Below are positions 47,165 through 57,709 of a stretch of 64,000 nt of DNA, piece after piece. The stretch is from Leptidea sinapis. Its lineage: Eukaryota > Arthropoda > Insecta > Lepidoptera > Pieridae. Positions within the stretch are counted from its first letter, which is position 1; the number at the start of each line of letters is the position of its first letter. A program made the translations under genes and the position numbers. Location: positions 7,502,001 through 7,566,000 of the forward strand of contig NC_066301.1 of assembly GCF_905404315.1 (NCBI RefSeq), in the 5' to 3' direction. A model generated the notes under the pieces. It searched no databases and was not told the DNA's origin. It saw nothing but the letters and a program-made list of their open reading frames with translations.

Positions 47165-48260
47165 ATTAATACGCTTTTATTAGCTTCTGCTGTATGTCTT
47201 TGTTTGTAACCGACTCCATTAGACTTGATTTTGTTTAGTACCTGTTCAAAGACAATCGTTCTTGAGGAGTAAACTCCAGTCGTGCGTCGGACCTGACACA
47301 CACACTTTTTTTTTATTACTACGTTTGTAATATATGAATTATTTAAAAAGTTTTCCGAAATTCTCTGACGTTTGCGACTTTCCTTTATATTAAACTAGCT
47401 GTCCCAGCAAACAATATACAATAAAAATGATAAAAAAAATCAATAATTAAATTTTTGGTTATTAGGATTTTCAGACCCACAAAATACATATTTGAATAAT
47501 TTATCGTACTACAATAATTATTGTATTCGATTATCATCTTGCAACCCTGTTGCGGATCTGTGGAGGGAACAGAATAATATAAAAAAGTGATTAAAAATAG
47601 GGGTTGGTGATAAAAGGGTAAAAATTTGGGTTTGTTTGTATTTTTAATGCAAAAATTAAAAAAAAAATGTTAAGGGTGAACAACCCTGATCACTTAGGGG
47701 TATGAAAAATAGATAGTAGCCGATCAGACCTACTGAATATACATATAAAATTTGGTAAAAATCAGTAAAGCCGTTTGGGAGGAGTAAGGTAACTTACATT
47801 GTGACACGAGAATTTTATATATAAGACTAGCTGACTCAGCAAACGTCGTATTGCCATATAACATATTTAAAAAAATCAATTATTAAAATTTAGATGCAAC
47901 CGATTCTCAGACCTACCAATTATATCGTACTACAATTATTGTATTCGATTGCCAGCTTGCAACCCTATATCGGTTTGGTGGATGGAAGAGAATATTATAG
48001 AAATCGCGATACAGAATAGTTGTAGATCGTAGAAGGGCGAACATTTAACTTTGTATGTATTTTTCAATGCTGAATCATAATAAAATAAAAATAAAAAAAA
48101 TTACAAAAAATTAAAAAAAGTGTGTGTGTCAGCTCCGACGCACGAATGTAGTTTACTCCTGAATAACGATAGTCTTTGAACAGGTACTAAACAAAATCAA
48201 GTGCAATGGAGTCGGTTACAAACAAAGACATACAGCAGAAGCTAATAAAAGCGTATTAAT
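47165..48260. mobile_element. Fold-back element with 140-bp inverted termini
   Basis: 47165-47304 (ATTAATACGCTTTTATTAGC ... GACACACACA) is repeated in reverse at 48121-48260 with about a dozen mismatches. The interior holds two tandem CTAGCTGACCCAGCAAAC repeats (47395-47826, 47827-~48100). No transposase is present. Confidence 0.85.
47395..48100 (+). repeat. Two tandem CTAGCTGACYCAGCAAAC repeats
   Basis: The copy at 47395-47826 ends GAATTTTATATATAAGA and is immediately followed at 47827 by a second CTAGCTGACTCAGCAAACG start. Both share a TATCGTACTACAATTATTGT block and a GCTTGCAACCCT block. The second lacks its end. Confidence 0.75.
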
Positions 48261-48443
48261 TAAAAAATCAAATAAGTCCTAAACGCTCAAAATATGTCAG
48301 GAAATGCCCAAATACAACTCCTGTTAAAATAGGAACTCAAAATTCCAATTTTTGTGAACTTCTGTTTGTTGTTTTTTTCTGAACTACTTGCATTCGGCAC
48401 AAGCACCTCGGTCAGATTGTCATACGCAAGCGTCGTCAATCTT

Positions 48444-48995
48444 CTTTTATGAAAAAGGAGCACTAACGAGCGTACTGGTCACCTGGTGTTAAATGATCAC
48501 CGCCGCCCACATTCTCTTGCAACACCAGAGGAATCACAGAAGCGTTGCCGGACATTAAGGAAGGTGTACGCACTTTTTTTGAAGGTACCCATGTCATATC
48601 GACCCGGAAACAAGACAAACAAACAAAAAGGAAGCTCATTCTACAGCTTTGTAGTACGTAGAAGAACCGCCACACATCCAGATGGTGTGATGATATCCTG
48701 ATTTGTAGCGTGTCGTGTGATAGTTGAATTCGATGGCAGGAATCAGGTAAAACAGCTCTTCGGAAAACTCCTCGTGATAAATGCAGTAGTAGACATATAA
48801 TGAAGCGACGTCTCTACGCAAAACCAAGTGAAGCCGTTCACAGAGCACTGGGACATGTGGAGCACTGTCGGAGACGATAATTCGAGCTGCTCTGCGTTTC
48901 ACGCGGTCAAATGGATCGAGCTGATACTGGGGTGCGCCAGACCAGAGATGACAGTAATACTCCATATTATGTGTATGCAAACTACGTCTAATAAT
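48444..48995 (-). mobile_element. LINE 3' end, minus orientation
   Basis: The reverse frame reads MEYYCHLWSGAPQYQLDPFD, VKRRAARII and CERLHLVLRRDVASLYVYY, then, in other frames, a FHLRTTRHK-like stretch and the CTCCTTTTTCATAAAAG tail. It is the same family as 36686-39270. Confidence 0.85.
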
Positions 48996-49205
48996 ATTCA
49001 AGTGCTGGAAACCGCCATCGACGAACTAGGCAACTGCTTCAGAAAATGGCAGATTGAAGCGAACCCCACCCACAGCGCAGTGGCACTCTTCGGTAACACG
49101 AATAGCATAAAAGCTAAAACACCACCGACGTTACACGGAACGACGTTACACTTAATAAAATATCTAGGAGTGACGGTCAACAGCAATATGAACTACAGGT
49201 AACAT
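48990..49205 (+). mobile_element. Jockey/R1-like LINE RT fragment
   Basis: The plus strand encodes IDELGNCFRKWQIEANPTHS and IKYLGVTVNSNMNYR, the segment after the YADD box. It is a different LINE family from its neighbour, fused at the breakpoint. Confidence 0.75.
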
Positions 49206-49644
49206 ATAAAACGGTATGCAATAGAGCCCGATTTGTCCTCAGTCACCTATATCAACTTGTGTGTGTGTAATTGAAACAAAACTTCTTCTTTAACACAAAG
49301 TAACACTGTACAAAACTATCGTTCCCCATATTTGGTATACTTTATATTGACTATAAACGGAAAATCGGATTTAAAATAAAATTACATCGTAAATTTTATT
49401 TTCTGATAAAAGGGTCTTTAGACATAACAAACAGACACATAAATTTTATTTAATCGTATAGGCTAACATGAATGAAACAAATGACATGAGAGCATTAGTT
49501 AATAAGTCATTAATTTACTAAACGATTATGATTTCAGAAAGGTTTTCCCATACCCACTTTACAAATTAACTAATATTGCCTAATCCACTAAGTATCTTTC
49601 CGATAAATATTTAACTAATCAGAGGTCATTGTATCGTAAAGTTG

Positions 49645-49654
49645 ATTTAAATAG
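49645..49654 (+). promoter_or_regulatory. TATA-like box of the second secreted-protein gene
   Basis: ATTTAAATAG lies about 45 bp before the ATG at 49695, predicting a leader of only ~15-20 nt. Confidence 0.5.
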
Positions 49655-49694
49655 AGCATTCTATGATTATTGATATTTCATTTCCGTTTACATC

Positions 49695-51541
49695 ATGGCG
49701 AATAGCGCACCGGTGAGTGAATTTCAATCGTAACAATTGCTTTAAAAATATCTTTTATTTTTGTTATATATTTCGAGTGTGCATACATCATTACAAAAAA
49801 TAGCTTTTAAAAGATTAATACCATGCTATGTTTTTCTTTTTAACTAATATGATTTATTTATTTTCAGATTTTATTCTATTTGCTAGCGCTCACACAGGCT
49901 CGTGTTATATTTGGTGTACCAAGCCAAGAAGATTACTTTTTCAATCACGTACCAGACTTTTTTCAACGATTGTTTCCCGTAAACAATCATAGGTTTGGCT
50001 TCCAAAGATCAATAGGAAATGAATTGTATCCATCACAAATCGGTTACCGATTCCAGAAACCTGATAATCAAAATCCGTGGCTTACCGTTGATTCGGATAA
50101 CTTATATTCTGATGGTTCTAAAAAAAGATTGATTGATGGCGTAAAACTGAATAGAGTTCAACAAGAAAATCTATCTAGTGAAAGTAAATCAAGAAATCAT
50201 AGAGTGCCTCGTGAGGATTTTGAAAATAATATTAACGATTCCTTAAGAGATAACACTGAATTATTGACCTTGGATGACAAAAAAGAAACGAAGATGAATG
50301 GAACTGTACATTTAAGCTCAATTGGAACAAATATTTCTAGTTCATCAAATAATACATTAAATCAGCCATCCCTTCACAATATTCAGGGAAATAAGCTTCA
50401 AAAGGAATCAGTTAATGTGATAGGAATGCAAAGAGATCCAAATGCGATCATTTTTCCTGACCAAATTAAGAAAAACAATGCTACAAGTACATCGTCAGAT
50501 ATTCCAGACAGATTCTCGGATAATCCTCAAATCTTGTACGCAGTTAGTATCGCACCGACTGCAACAATGACAGTGGGATTAGACACGTCTCCCCCAGTGG
50601 CAACAGTGACAAATCAACTTGTGCAAAATGTGCCGAACGTACCTGTTCAAACAAATCAAAACTATCAAAATGTTCAGAATCCAAATCAAAATCAACCATC
50701 ATACGTACTACAAAATCCACCACAGATTACTCCGGTTGGGTCTTACCCGTTGGGAAACATTATCATCAGTCCAAGTGGAAGTTCGAACGTATATACTCTT
50801 ACGACTCTACCAGTCAAGGGAAATAACCAATACGCAGGTAATATTGTAACAAATTTTCAACAGCCATCCACTTATCAGCAACTGCCAGTAACAAATATAA
50901 ACGGTGTCTCTTATTACGTAGTCCCTGTGCAGAACAATCTTCAACCTTACTTTACTTATAATAATGTACCAGCAAAGTATAACATTGTTAGCGTAATTCC
51001 AAATAATAATCCAAATAGCCCAGTTGCACAAAGTACTTATCAAGTACTAGCAAATCCCCAGACTGCAGTTTATAACCAAGTTAGCCCACAAGCCACTTAT
51101 GTTATACCCTCGAATAATCAAGTATATCCAGCAAATAGCTTATCTCAAGCAAATAGTAATGAAGCCAGTCCACAGATTCATTATGTTCTTTCAACACCTA
51201 ACCAAGTGAATTCGGAGCCAACTTACGTCACAGGAACAGCTACAGGTAATCAGGCCAATGCAGGCACATCATATATCGGAGCATCGAGTAACCAACCTAG
51301 CCCACAAACGTTCGTGCCAGCAACAAGCAATCAGGCCACTTCGCAGTTAAGTTACGTCCAAACCCCAAGTAACCAACCGAACGTAGTAACATTGACAGCA
51401 GTACCCAGCAATGCCGTAACTCTTGGGACACCTAACACTAACGAGCAGATTACTTTGCTTAGCTTTAAGGATAAAGTTAGTGAAAAATCAGAACCAAAGA
51501 GTAAGGACAAGCATCTAAACGAAACAGAAATAAAAACATAG
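49695..51541 (+). CDS. Secreted Asn/Gln/Pro-rich low-complexity protein
   Basis: Two exons. Exon 1 is 49695-49712 (ATG..CCG, six codons, MANSAP) followed by GTGAGT. Exon 2 is 49868-51541 after a TTATTTTCAG acceptor. Phase 0, 563 residues. The intron splits the signal peptide (MANSAP-ILFYLLALTQARVIFG), a layout common in insect cuticle and other secreted genes. Residues ~23-190 are mixed and charged, with a furin-like RVPR at 118-121. About 190-535 is rich in Asn, Gln, Pro, Ser, Thr, Val and Tyr. It includes degenerate ~20-residue repeats of the form SPQxxYVxxxxNQ (for example SPQATYVIPSNNQVYP and SPQIHYVLSTPNQVNS). The tail is Lys/Glu-rich. No Cys-rich or chitin-binding domain is seen. It is a head-to-tail neighbour of the gene at 43347, 3.2 kb upstream. 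Function unknown; an extracellular matrix, cuticle or silk component is an inference. Confidence 0.85.
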
Positions 51542-51599
51542 GCGATAAACATTAATTATAAAACTATCACGTCAAAATTTTGATAACTAAACGGATAAT

Positions 51600-52270
51600 T
51601 CAATGTGCAACAAGAAATATTTTATTACGATTCAAAATTGTAAATATGTACATTAAATAATGATTTGTAAAAGGTGTGTTTATTTGTTTCGTGCACTTTA
51701 ATTATATTTCATTAGTTAACTAATGTATAAGTAATGACCCTAAATATACGCTTAATTGTAATTTAACAATTCTGTTACGTTAATTGAACTTTGGTCAAAG
51801 TGAAGGTAATTAATTAATAGTCATTGATATCTGATATATTAGAGAAAATCATAAGTGAATAATATTGAAAAATGTTGTTCGAAATTACAATTCTTTAATA
51901 TCAGCAAAGAAGTAAACCAGATCAGATCAAGATATAAGAAACCCAGGTTTAGCAAAAAGAGCGGATGTTGAGAGCTCAGGTATCTATACAGAATTAATTA
52001 CAAAAGTAGAGTATACGAATCACAGGTCTCCACGTGGTCGAAATCAGAACCCCTCATGAAACCCCTGTATTTCCTTCTACGATTAGGTGATCAATTAAAT
52101 ATAGTGGCTTAGTTTGAACTGTGGATCTTGTGGACTGCATAATTATATTATTTGGCGCATACCTGTTAACTCCGTGGCCAGGGTTGAGAACCACCGCGAG
52201 TACATGTTTTCCTTCTACATGAGTATTTTCCAGGCAACTGCTTGATAAATAGCAGGGACATAAAAAGGGG
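51600..52270. other. Intergenic after the second secreted gene
   Basis: An ATTAAA poly(A)-like variant is near 51652. Otherwise nothing is recognised. Confidence 0.4.
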
Positions 52271-52279
52271 ATTAAAAAT

Positions 52280-52324
52280 ATAAAAGAACGGCATATATAT
52301 CGATATATATATCCGTTCTTTTAT
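52280..52324. repeat. 45-bp near-perfect palindrome
   Basis: ATAAAAGAACGG at 52280-52291 and CCGTTCTTTTAT at 52313-52324 flank an alternating AT core centred on TCGA. Nearly every base pairs. Confidence 0.8.
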
Positions 52325-52454
52325 TATTTAGTACAGGTTGTTTTCCGACGGAGACACTCAATTGTTGCCCAGAGAGAGAGATAAGTCGTTCGATGTATGT
52401 CATGACATATGATGACGAGAGGTTGTAGTTACATTCAATAAGTAATCACCACGT

Positions 52455-52605
52455 GCCGGAAGACGTAGTGTTGCTCCCCACAAGACGGACCGACGATCTG
52501 GTCAAGATCGCCGGAATAGGTTGGATGAGGGCAGCGCAGGACCGATCGTCATGGCGATATTTGGGGGAGGCCTGTGTCCAGCAGTGGACGTCTTCCGGCT
52601 GAAAT
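52455..52605 (+). mobile_element. RTE-like LINE 3' end
   Basis: The plus strand reads (with breaks) DDLVKIAGIGWMRAAQDRSS then LGEACVQQWTSSG and a stop, the ORF2 C-terminus of RTE-type LINEs. A second copy is at 53110-53275. Confidence 0.75.
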
Positions 52606-52617
52606 GATGACAGTCGA

Positions 52618-52795
52618 CGAAGTACAATCCGGCTAAGTTGGATAGCGAACAGTTGCTTAAAATGTAGTGGATTTCGGCTGTCTCCGTTTTTGTACAAAAT
52701 TATAACTGTCATCTGTCAATCTATCAATGACTGCACGTTTCATACAATCGAGTGAATCGCTTTTGTCTTAGAGAGTTTCGCTAGGCTGATTCGTA
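52618..52795 (-). repeat. Dispersed repeat C, reverse copy
   Basis: CGACGAAGTACAATCCGGCT through AGAGAGTTTCGCTAGGCTG is the best-preserved copy of this block. Confidence 0.65.
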
Positions 52796-53109
52796 TGAAC
52801 GTTTATTCGACGATTATAAGTTTGGAAACGCTTCTGTGATTTACGCAGTTATCATCAATTGGTTGTCAGAGTAAAACAATGTTAAAATAATAAATTTTAT
52901 TCATACTTCGATCAAAATATATTACAAAATATTTATAATAATTAAAACGCTCACCACAATTTAGTCTCTTGCAAAATATAATAAACTCAGGCATACGATG
53001 AAAGCTTATCGTAATATCTAGATCGAATTGTTCAGACCTTACAAAATAAAAGACAGTCGTTTGAAACGAGCCAGTACAGTGTGACAAATAATTAATTTAT
53101 ATTACTTAT

Positions 53110-53275
53110 TGGGGGTTAAAGGGGAATCCGATGGGGGCCCCCCATAAGATTGACCAACGATCTGGTCAAAATCACCAGAATACGTTGGATGAGGGCAGTG
53201 GAGGACCGATCGTCGTCGGGAACTTTGGGGGAGGCCTTTGTCCAGCAGTGGATATCTTCCAACTGATGATCGACG
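53110..53275 (+). mobile_element. RTE-like LINE 3' end, second copy
   Basis: CGATCTGGTCAAAATCACCA, GTTGGATGAGGGCAGTGG and GGAGGCCTTTGTCCAGCAGT align with 52490-52600. The frame is broken. Confidence 0.7.
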
Positions 53276-53411
53276 TGGTATTGGTTTGGAAAATCGACAG
53301 TTGGTCATTGTTTAAGAGTAGATGTGTGAGGCGAGAGGTTTCTCTCAGAACGAGAAATCAATTAGGTACATCGATTCACACATTATTCAATAATTTTGAT
53401 GACTAACCAGT

Positions 53412-53650
53412 GGTAGGCTCCTTTTCACAGCATGCCGGCTAGATTATATATAGCAACGTAACGTAGCTAGTGGAATTACTGGGCAAGTGAGGCTTAATAT
53501 CTTATGTCACAAGGTGACGAGTGCAATTGTAGTGCCGCTCAGAATTTTTGTTTTTTTTAATCCTGAGCGGCACTGCATCGTAAAGGGCAGGGCGTATTAT
53601 TTACCATTAGATGAACGTCCTCCTCGTCTCGTCCCTTACTGTTATAAAAA
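53412..53650 (+). mobile_element. SINE-like repeat S, copy 5
   Basis: Plus-strand copy from GTAGGCTCCTTTTCACAG to GTCTCGTCCCTTACTG plus TTATAAAAAA. It has a shortened 5' half and a clear GTGCCGCTCAG / CTGAGCGGCAC hairpin. Confidence 0.8.
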
Positions 53651-54048
53651 ATGCAGATATCATATAAAATGTACCGTTTCTTTCAGCAGGTTACAACACT
53701 GCAGACAATATCGCGCAATAAATCAACTACCAATATATGTAACGATGCACTGGCTCGGTTTTAACGCTCTGTCAGTCTGAGAGTAATAATAATTTTAAGC
53801 GCTATATATTTTCACCTATCACAACATTAAAAGGCTATAATTGGACCAATGCTTGACAAGGAAACTAACCTAACCAGACGCGAGTCTAGAGTTCCTAATT
53901 CTAGTTGTTTTCAGAGTTTCATAATTTTAGTTGTACTAAGACTGAGATCTATATATAACTTTGATTTCGTTTTTATAGTCATTTGACAGCTGAAATTATT
54001 CTGAGTTTAAGCAAAGCAGCCAAAAGTAAGGTTCACGTTTTATCACAC
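53651..54048. other. Intergenic, nothing recognised
   Basis: AT-rich; no exon seen. Confidence 0.4.
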
Positions 54049-54965
54049 TTAGGCCTATCACAGACAACAGACTACCCTTAACGCACTTTTTAGTCTGTGA
54101 CAATAAAACATATAGCAGTACCGCAAACGACGCGCAAAAAGTGCGCCAAAATTATAATGCAACACTCGCTAGCGAAGACGACGCTTACTTTGGTCTGCCG
54201 TCTGCACTTGCTAGTGATTGACGTGTATAATGGCGCATGTAGATATCGATGTATCGATGTTGATTCAAGAAATAGAAAACAGACCAGCGCTGTATGATAC
54301 ATCTTTGGCAGAGAATCATGACAAAATTTAAAAAGAAAAATGTGGGATGAAGTGTGCAAATTTATTAGGATACTAGCTGACCCGGCAAACGTTGTTTTGC
54401 CATATAAATAGTATTGATCTTGTTCTTGCTAGTTGATAAGAGATGGCGCTAGTTGTATTCATTAGTAACAATCACACTTCTTTTATATTTTGTCTAATTC
54501 ACACTATAGTTTTATAAATTATATCCTATTTGTTATTCTGGTGTGTAAGCTATATTATTGTAAAGTTTCATCAAAATCTATTCAGTAGATTTTGCGTTAA
54601 AGAAGTTCAAACATACATCCAGACATACAAACTTTCACATTTACAATATTAGTAGGATAGTTTTAGAACTGAATGTTTATTATGAAACAGTCTCTTTAAT
54701 AATCGTTCTGAAAGAATAGGATGAACCCAAAATTCTCTATTTCTACATCTTTTTTATATCTCAAGTACGAATTAATACACCGCGATCTCTGTACTTCCAT
54801 TGCGTGTACAACCCTACAGTTCTGCTGACAAAATGAGGGAAAATGTACGTCGTTTGCGTTAAGTTTGTGAAATATCTGCCACAAACATTTTGCGCAACAA
54901 ATGCAGACTTTTTGTGTGCCGCAGACTTGATAGCACAAAAAGTGTGTCATCTGCGATAGGCCTTA
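54049..54965. mobile_element. PIF/Harbinger-like non-autonomous element
   Basis: Outer TTA at 54049-54051 and 54963-54965 flanks inverted termini GGCCTATCACAGAC (54052) and, read outward, GGCCTATCGCAGATGAC (54962). The TTA duplication fits PIF/Harbinger. At 911 bp without a transposase ORF it is non-autonomous. A younger CTAGCTGACCCGGCAAACG repeat (54375-54660) is nested inside. Confidence 0.8.
54375..54660 (+). repeat. CTAGCTGACCCGGCAAACG repeat, nested copy
   Basis: Begins CTAGCTGACCCGGCAAACGT and ends AATATTAGTAGGATAG inside the element at 54049-54965. Confidence 0.75.
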
Positions 54966-54969
54966 GGCA

Positions 54970-56220
54970 AGTATTACGTAAGTTAAGTCTCAGACTTTAC
55001 TTACAAAGTCTAAGTGCTCTCTATAGATCTCAGCCAAAGCCCTTTGTACCTTCACCTCTTTCCTCTTTAAATGATTTATGTTTGGTGTAAACATATCATT
55101 GAAAGATGATATTGTTCTTTTTAAAATCGTGAGTTGAACACATTTAAATGGTTCTCCGTTTCATCTTAAAGATGCAATTATTTAAATATAACTAAGAACT
55201 TAGAATCTCTGATAACATCTACCTATATTTGAATTGGACAAAGTTTACGTAAGTAGTATTATTAATATTAAAATTTACGATCTAAGATTGTGTCGGCAAG
55301 CGTCATATTGTGTTCCCCCAGATTTCCCAATAGACGCGAAATAGTGTGTAATAATGCATAATAAAATTAAAAAATAATTAAGTAATCATCAAATGACAAT
55401 ATAAAGTCGATTTAACAAAAAGGCAACGAACAGTTTTTATAAATAACACTAAAACTACCTCAGTAAAAAAAAATATTGAAGTACTTCTAGTCATGTTTAA
55501 ATACATACTTGTTGGAAATTGACATAGGCTTGTAAGAGAGTAGTTAATATTTAAGATTATTTATAGTTTTGTAATCAGATTACTAATTGATCAGCATAAT
55601 TATTGAAACATCTAAGCGGAACGGCGCTCTTTGATCCAGTACATTGTAGATCGGCGCAATTTTGGCGCTCGCGCAGCGTTCTGTCAATGAGTATTATTTT
55701 ACGTATAGCATTAGATTGCTTACAATTAGGATGATTTGAGTGAATGTATCTGAAAGCTATTGAAACAAGCTATAAGACCATGCAAAATCTTATAAACAAA
55801 ATAAGGGTCATAACTTTGTCAGGAAGTTGGGGGAGTAGGGTGCCGTACGGCACACTCGCTTTTGGAGTATCTGAATAATATATATTGCTTTTGTTGGTAT
55901 GGACAGATAACCAATACCGAATTTTGAAGATTTACCGTCGGATGGTACTATACATTAAGGCAGTGATATTCGATGTATGTTTTTCTTAATCATTTTATAT
56001 AATATTGGTATGTACAACAACTGAATAGTTTTGTATTTACATTCTTGTTTAACTGGTACTATGTTATTGATACTATGAGAATGTAATATTGTGAAAAAAG
56101 TGTACATTTAGTTCGGACAATATGTTGTTCATTACACAAATTAGTACTTCTATACTTTGAAGAGAACAATGATTGGACCAAACATTAATATTATAGCTCA
56201 AATTTTATAAGTTTTCACTA
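54970..56220. other. Intergenic, nothing recognised
   Basis: AT-rich; no exon or classified repeat. Confidence 0.4.
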
Positions 56221-56226
56221 AGATCA

Positions 56227-56387
56227 TTTATACGTCTAGATAGACTATGACAGCTGCAAAAACTTCGGAAAAATTGAGTTTATAACTAACCTCCATTTTG
56301 AGCTCTAGCTTGTCACGCACTAAACTAATACTACTGGCCTGTTTTATCGGATGTCTAACAGCAAGAGACTCTATCTAGACGTATAAA
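56227..56387. mobile_element. MITE, TACGTCTAGATAGA family (complete, 161 bp)
   Basis: TTTATACGTCTAGATAGA at 56227-56244 is mirrored by TCTATCTAGACGTATAAA ending at 56387. Termini starting TACG next to TA would fit a TA target duplication (Tc1/mariner-like), which is inference. It is the reference copy for those at 2681, 15033 and 27472. Confidence 0.85.
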
Positions 56388-56889
56388 ATACTATCTAAGC
56401 ATTTTCATTGTGAATAGGATTTCATATAATAATCCAGCTATTGAAGAGGTTAATAAGTACATTTAAAATGTTGATTTATACAGCAAACTCTTTGGGACTC
56501 TAAGAAAGTGCAGGAAAAACGTTGGTAAAAAACTATTTACAATTTATTAAAATAGATTATCTTAAGAAGTGGTCTAAAAGTCGTATAATCACATTTAAGT
56601 ATATTGTTTACTATTAAATACCATGACTTCTAAATACGTGTGTAAGGTACTCATTTTTCTTTTTTCTTAGTATTAATTTGTGCCTAAAATTAAATCGAAT
56701 AAAATTATGCAGTATCTAATTAAATGAATTTGTATTGCTGTCTATTTGTTTTTTAAATTTCTAAGCCATTTTAAAATCTGCTAAACGCTGCTAAATTTTG
56801 CCACAAAGTTCTTTAGAAACATAATAATATATAGAATCTAGGAGATCTATGCCAAATGAAAGCGACTGGAATTAAAATTATTATCTTAA

Positions 56890-57180
56890 GATAAAAAATA
56901 AATTATGGTCATGGTCGCTCAGAGGGCAATGGAGTTATGCTCGGAGTTTCCCTGCGAGATCGAATCAGAAATGAGGAGATCCATAGGAGAACCAAAGTCA
57001 CTGACATAGCCCAAATGATTACGACACTGAAGTGGCAGTGGGCAGGGCACATAGTTCGACGGTCAGATGGCCGTTGGGGCAGTAAAGTACTCGAATGGCG
57101 ACCACGTATCGGAAGACTTAGTGTTGGTAGGCCCCCCACAAGATGGAAATCTTTAGGAGTTGTCCAGCAGTGGAATGAAA
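56890..57180 (+). mobile_element. RTE-like LINE C-terminal fragment
   Basis: An open plus-strand frame encodes MLGVSLRDRIRNEEIHRRTK, LKWQWAGHIVRRSDGRWGSK and VLEWRPRIGRLSVGRPPTRW, diagnostic of RTE-type ORF2. The end is rearranged to a short VVQQW stub. Confidence 0.85.
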
Positions 57181-57404
57181 AAAAAATTTTTGAAATATCC
57201 TGGGGGTACAAAATAAATTTTACATCAGCAAAAGTATTGAATGTTATGATATTGTGCTTAAGTTGGCACCAACGTCAAAATAACAACCAGAAAATAATTA
57301 TCATTGAATTTTTATGTTATCTTGTTTTAGTGTATACCTAAATGTTTGAAGTCGTTTTTTTTTCTAGAAAAAGATTTTCTTCTGTACAAGTTTGATGTTG
57401 TTAT

Positions 57405-57708
57405 AACGGCCTTACAAATAAACTTGGTTTAAAGTTACACCTGATAAACAAAATACATGCAAAATGCTAACAAATAGACATTTGAATTATGATTGGTTTA
57501 TTCGGACATATAAAGTTTCCCGCGTTTATTTGCTAGGCTGCTTAAAATTCGGAAAACTTCAGAATTATCATCATATTGACAGTGTTGTCAGCGATATAGT
57601 CAACATCAAAGAACACAATCTTTATGTGTTCTATAGTCAGTTTATTGCATTTTATTCTTGATTTATACTCAGGTATAACCTTACACCAATTTTATTTGTA
57701 AGGCCGTT
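57405..57708. mobile_element. ~300-bp TIR element
   Basis: AACGGCCTTACAAATAAACT at 57405 is mirrored by ATTTTATTTGTAAGGCCGTT ending at 57708. The inverted match continues about 45 bp inward (GTTACACCTGA / TCAGGTATAAC). No clear target duplication; the interior is non-coding. Confidence 0.8.
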
Positions 57709-57709
57709 T

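Noticed and set aside
49880..49882. TTG start for the second secreted protein
   Set aside because: A proper ATG exon with a GTGAGT donor lies at 49695-49712 and restores a complete signal peptide in phase.
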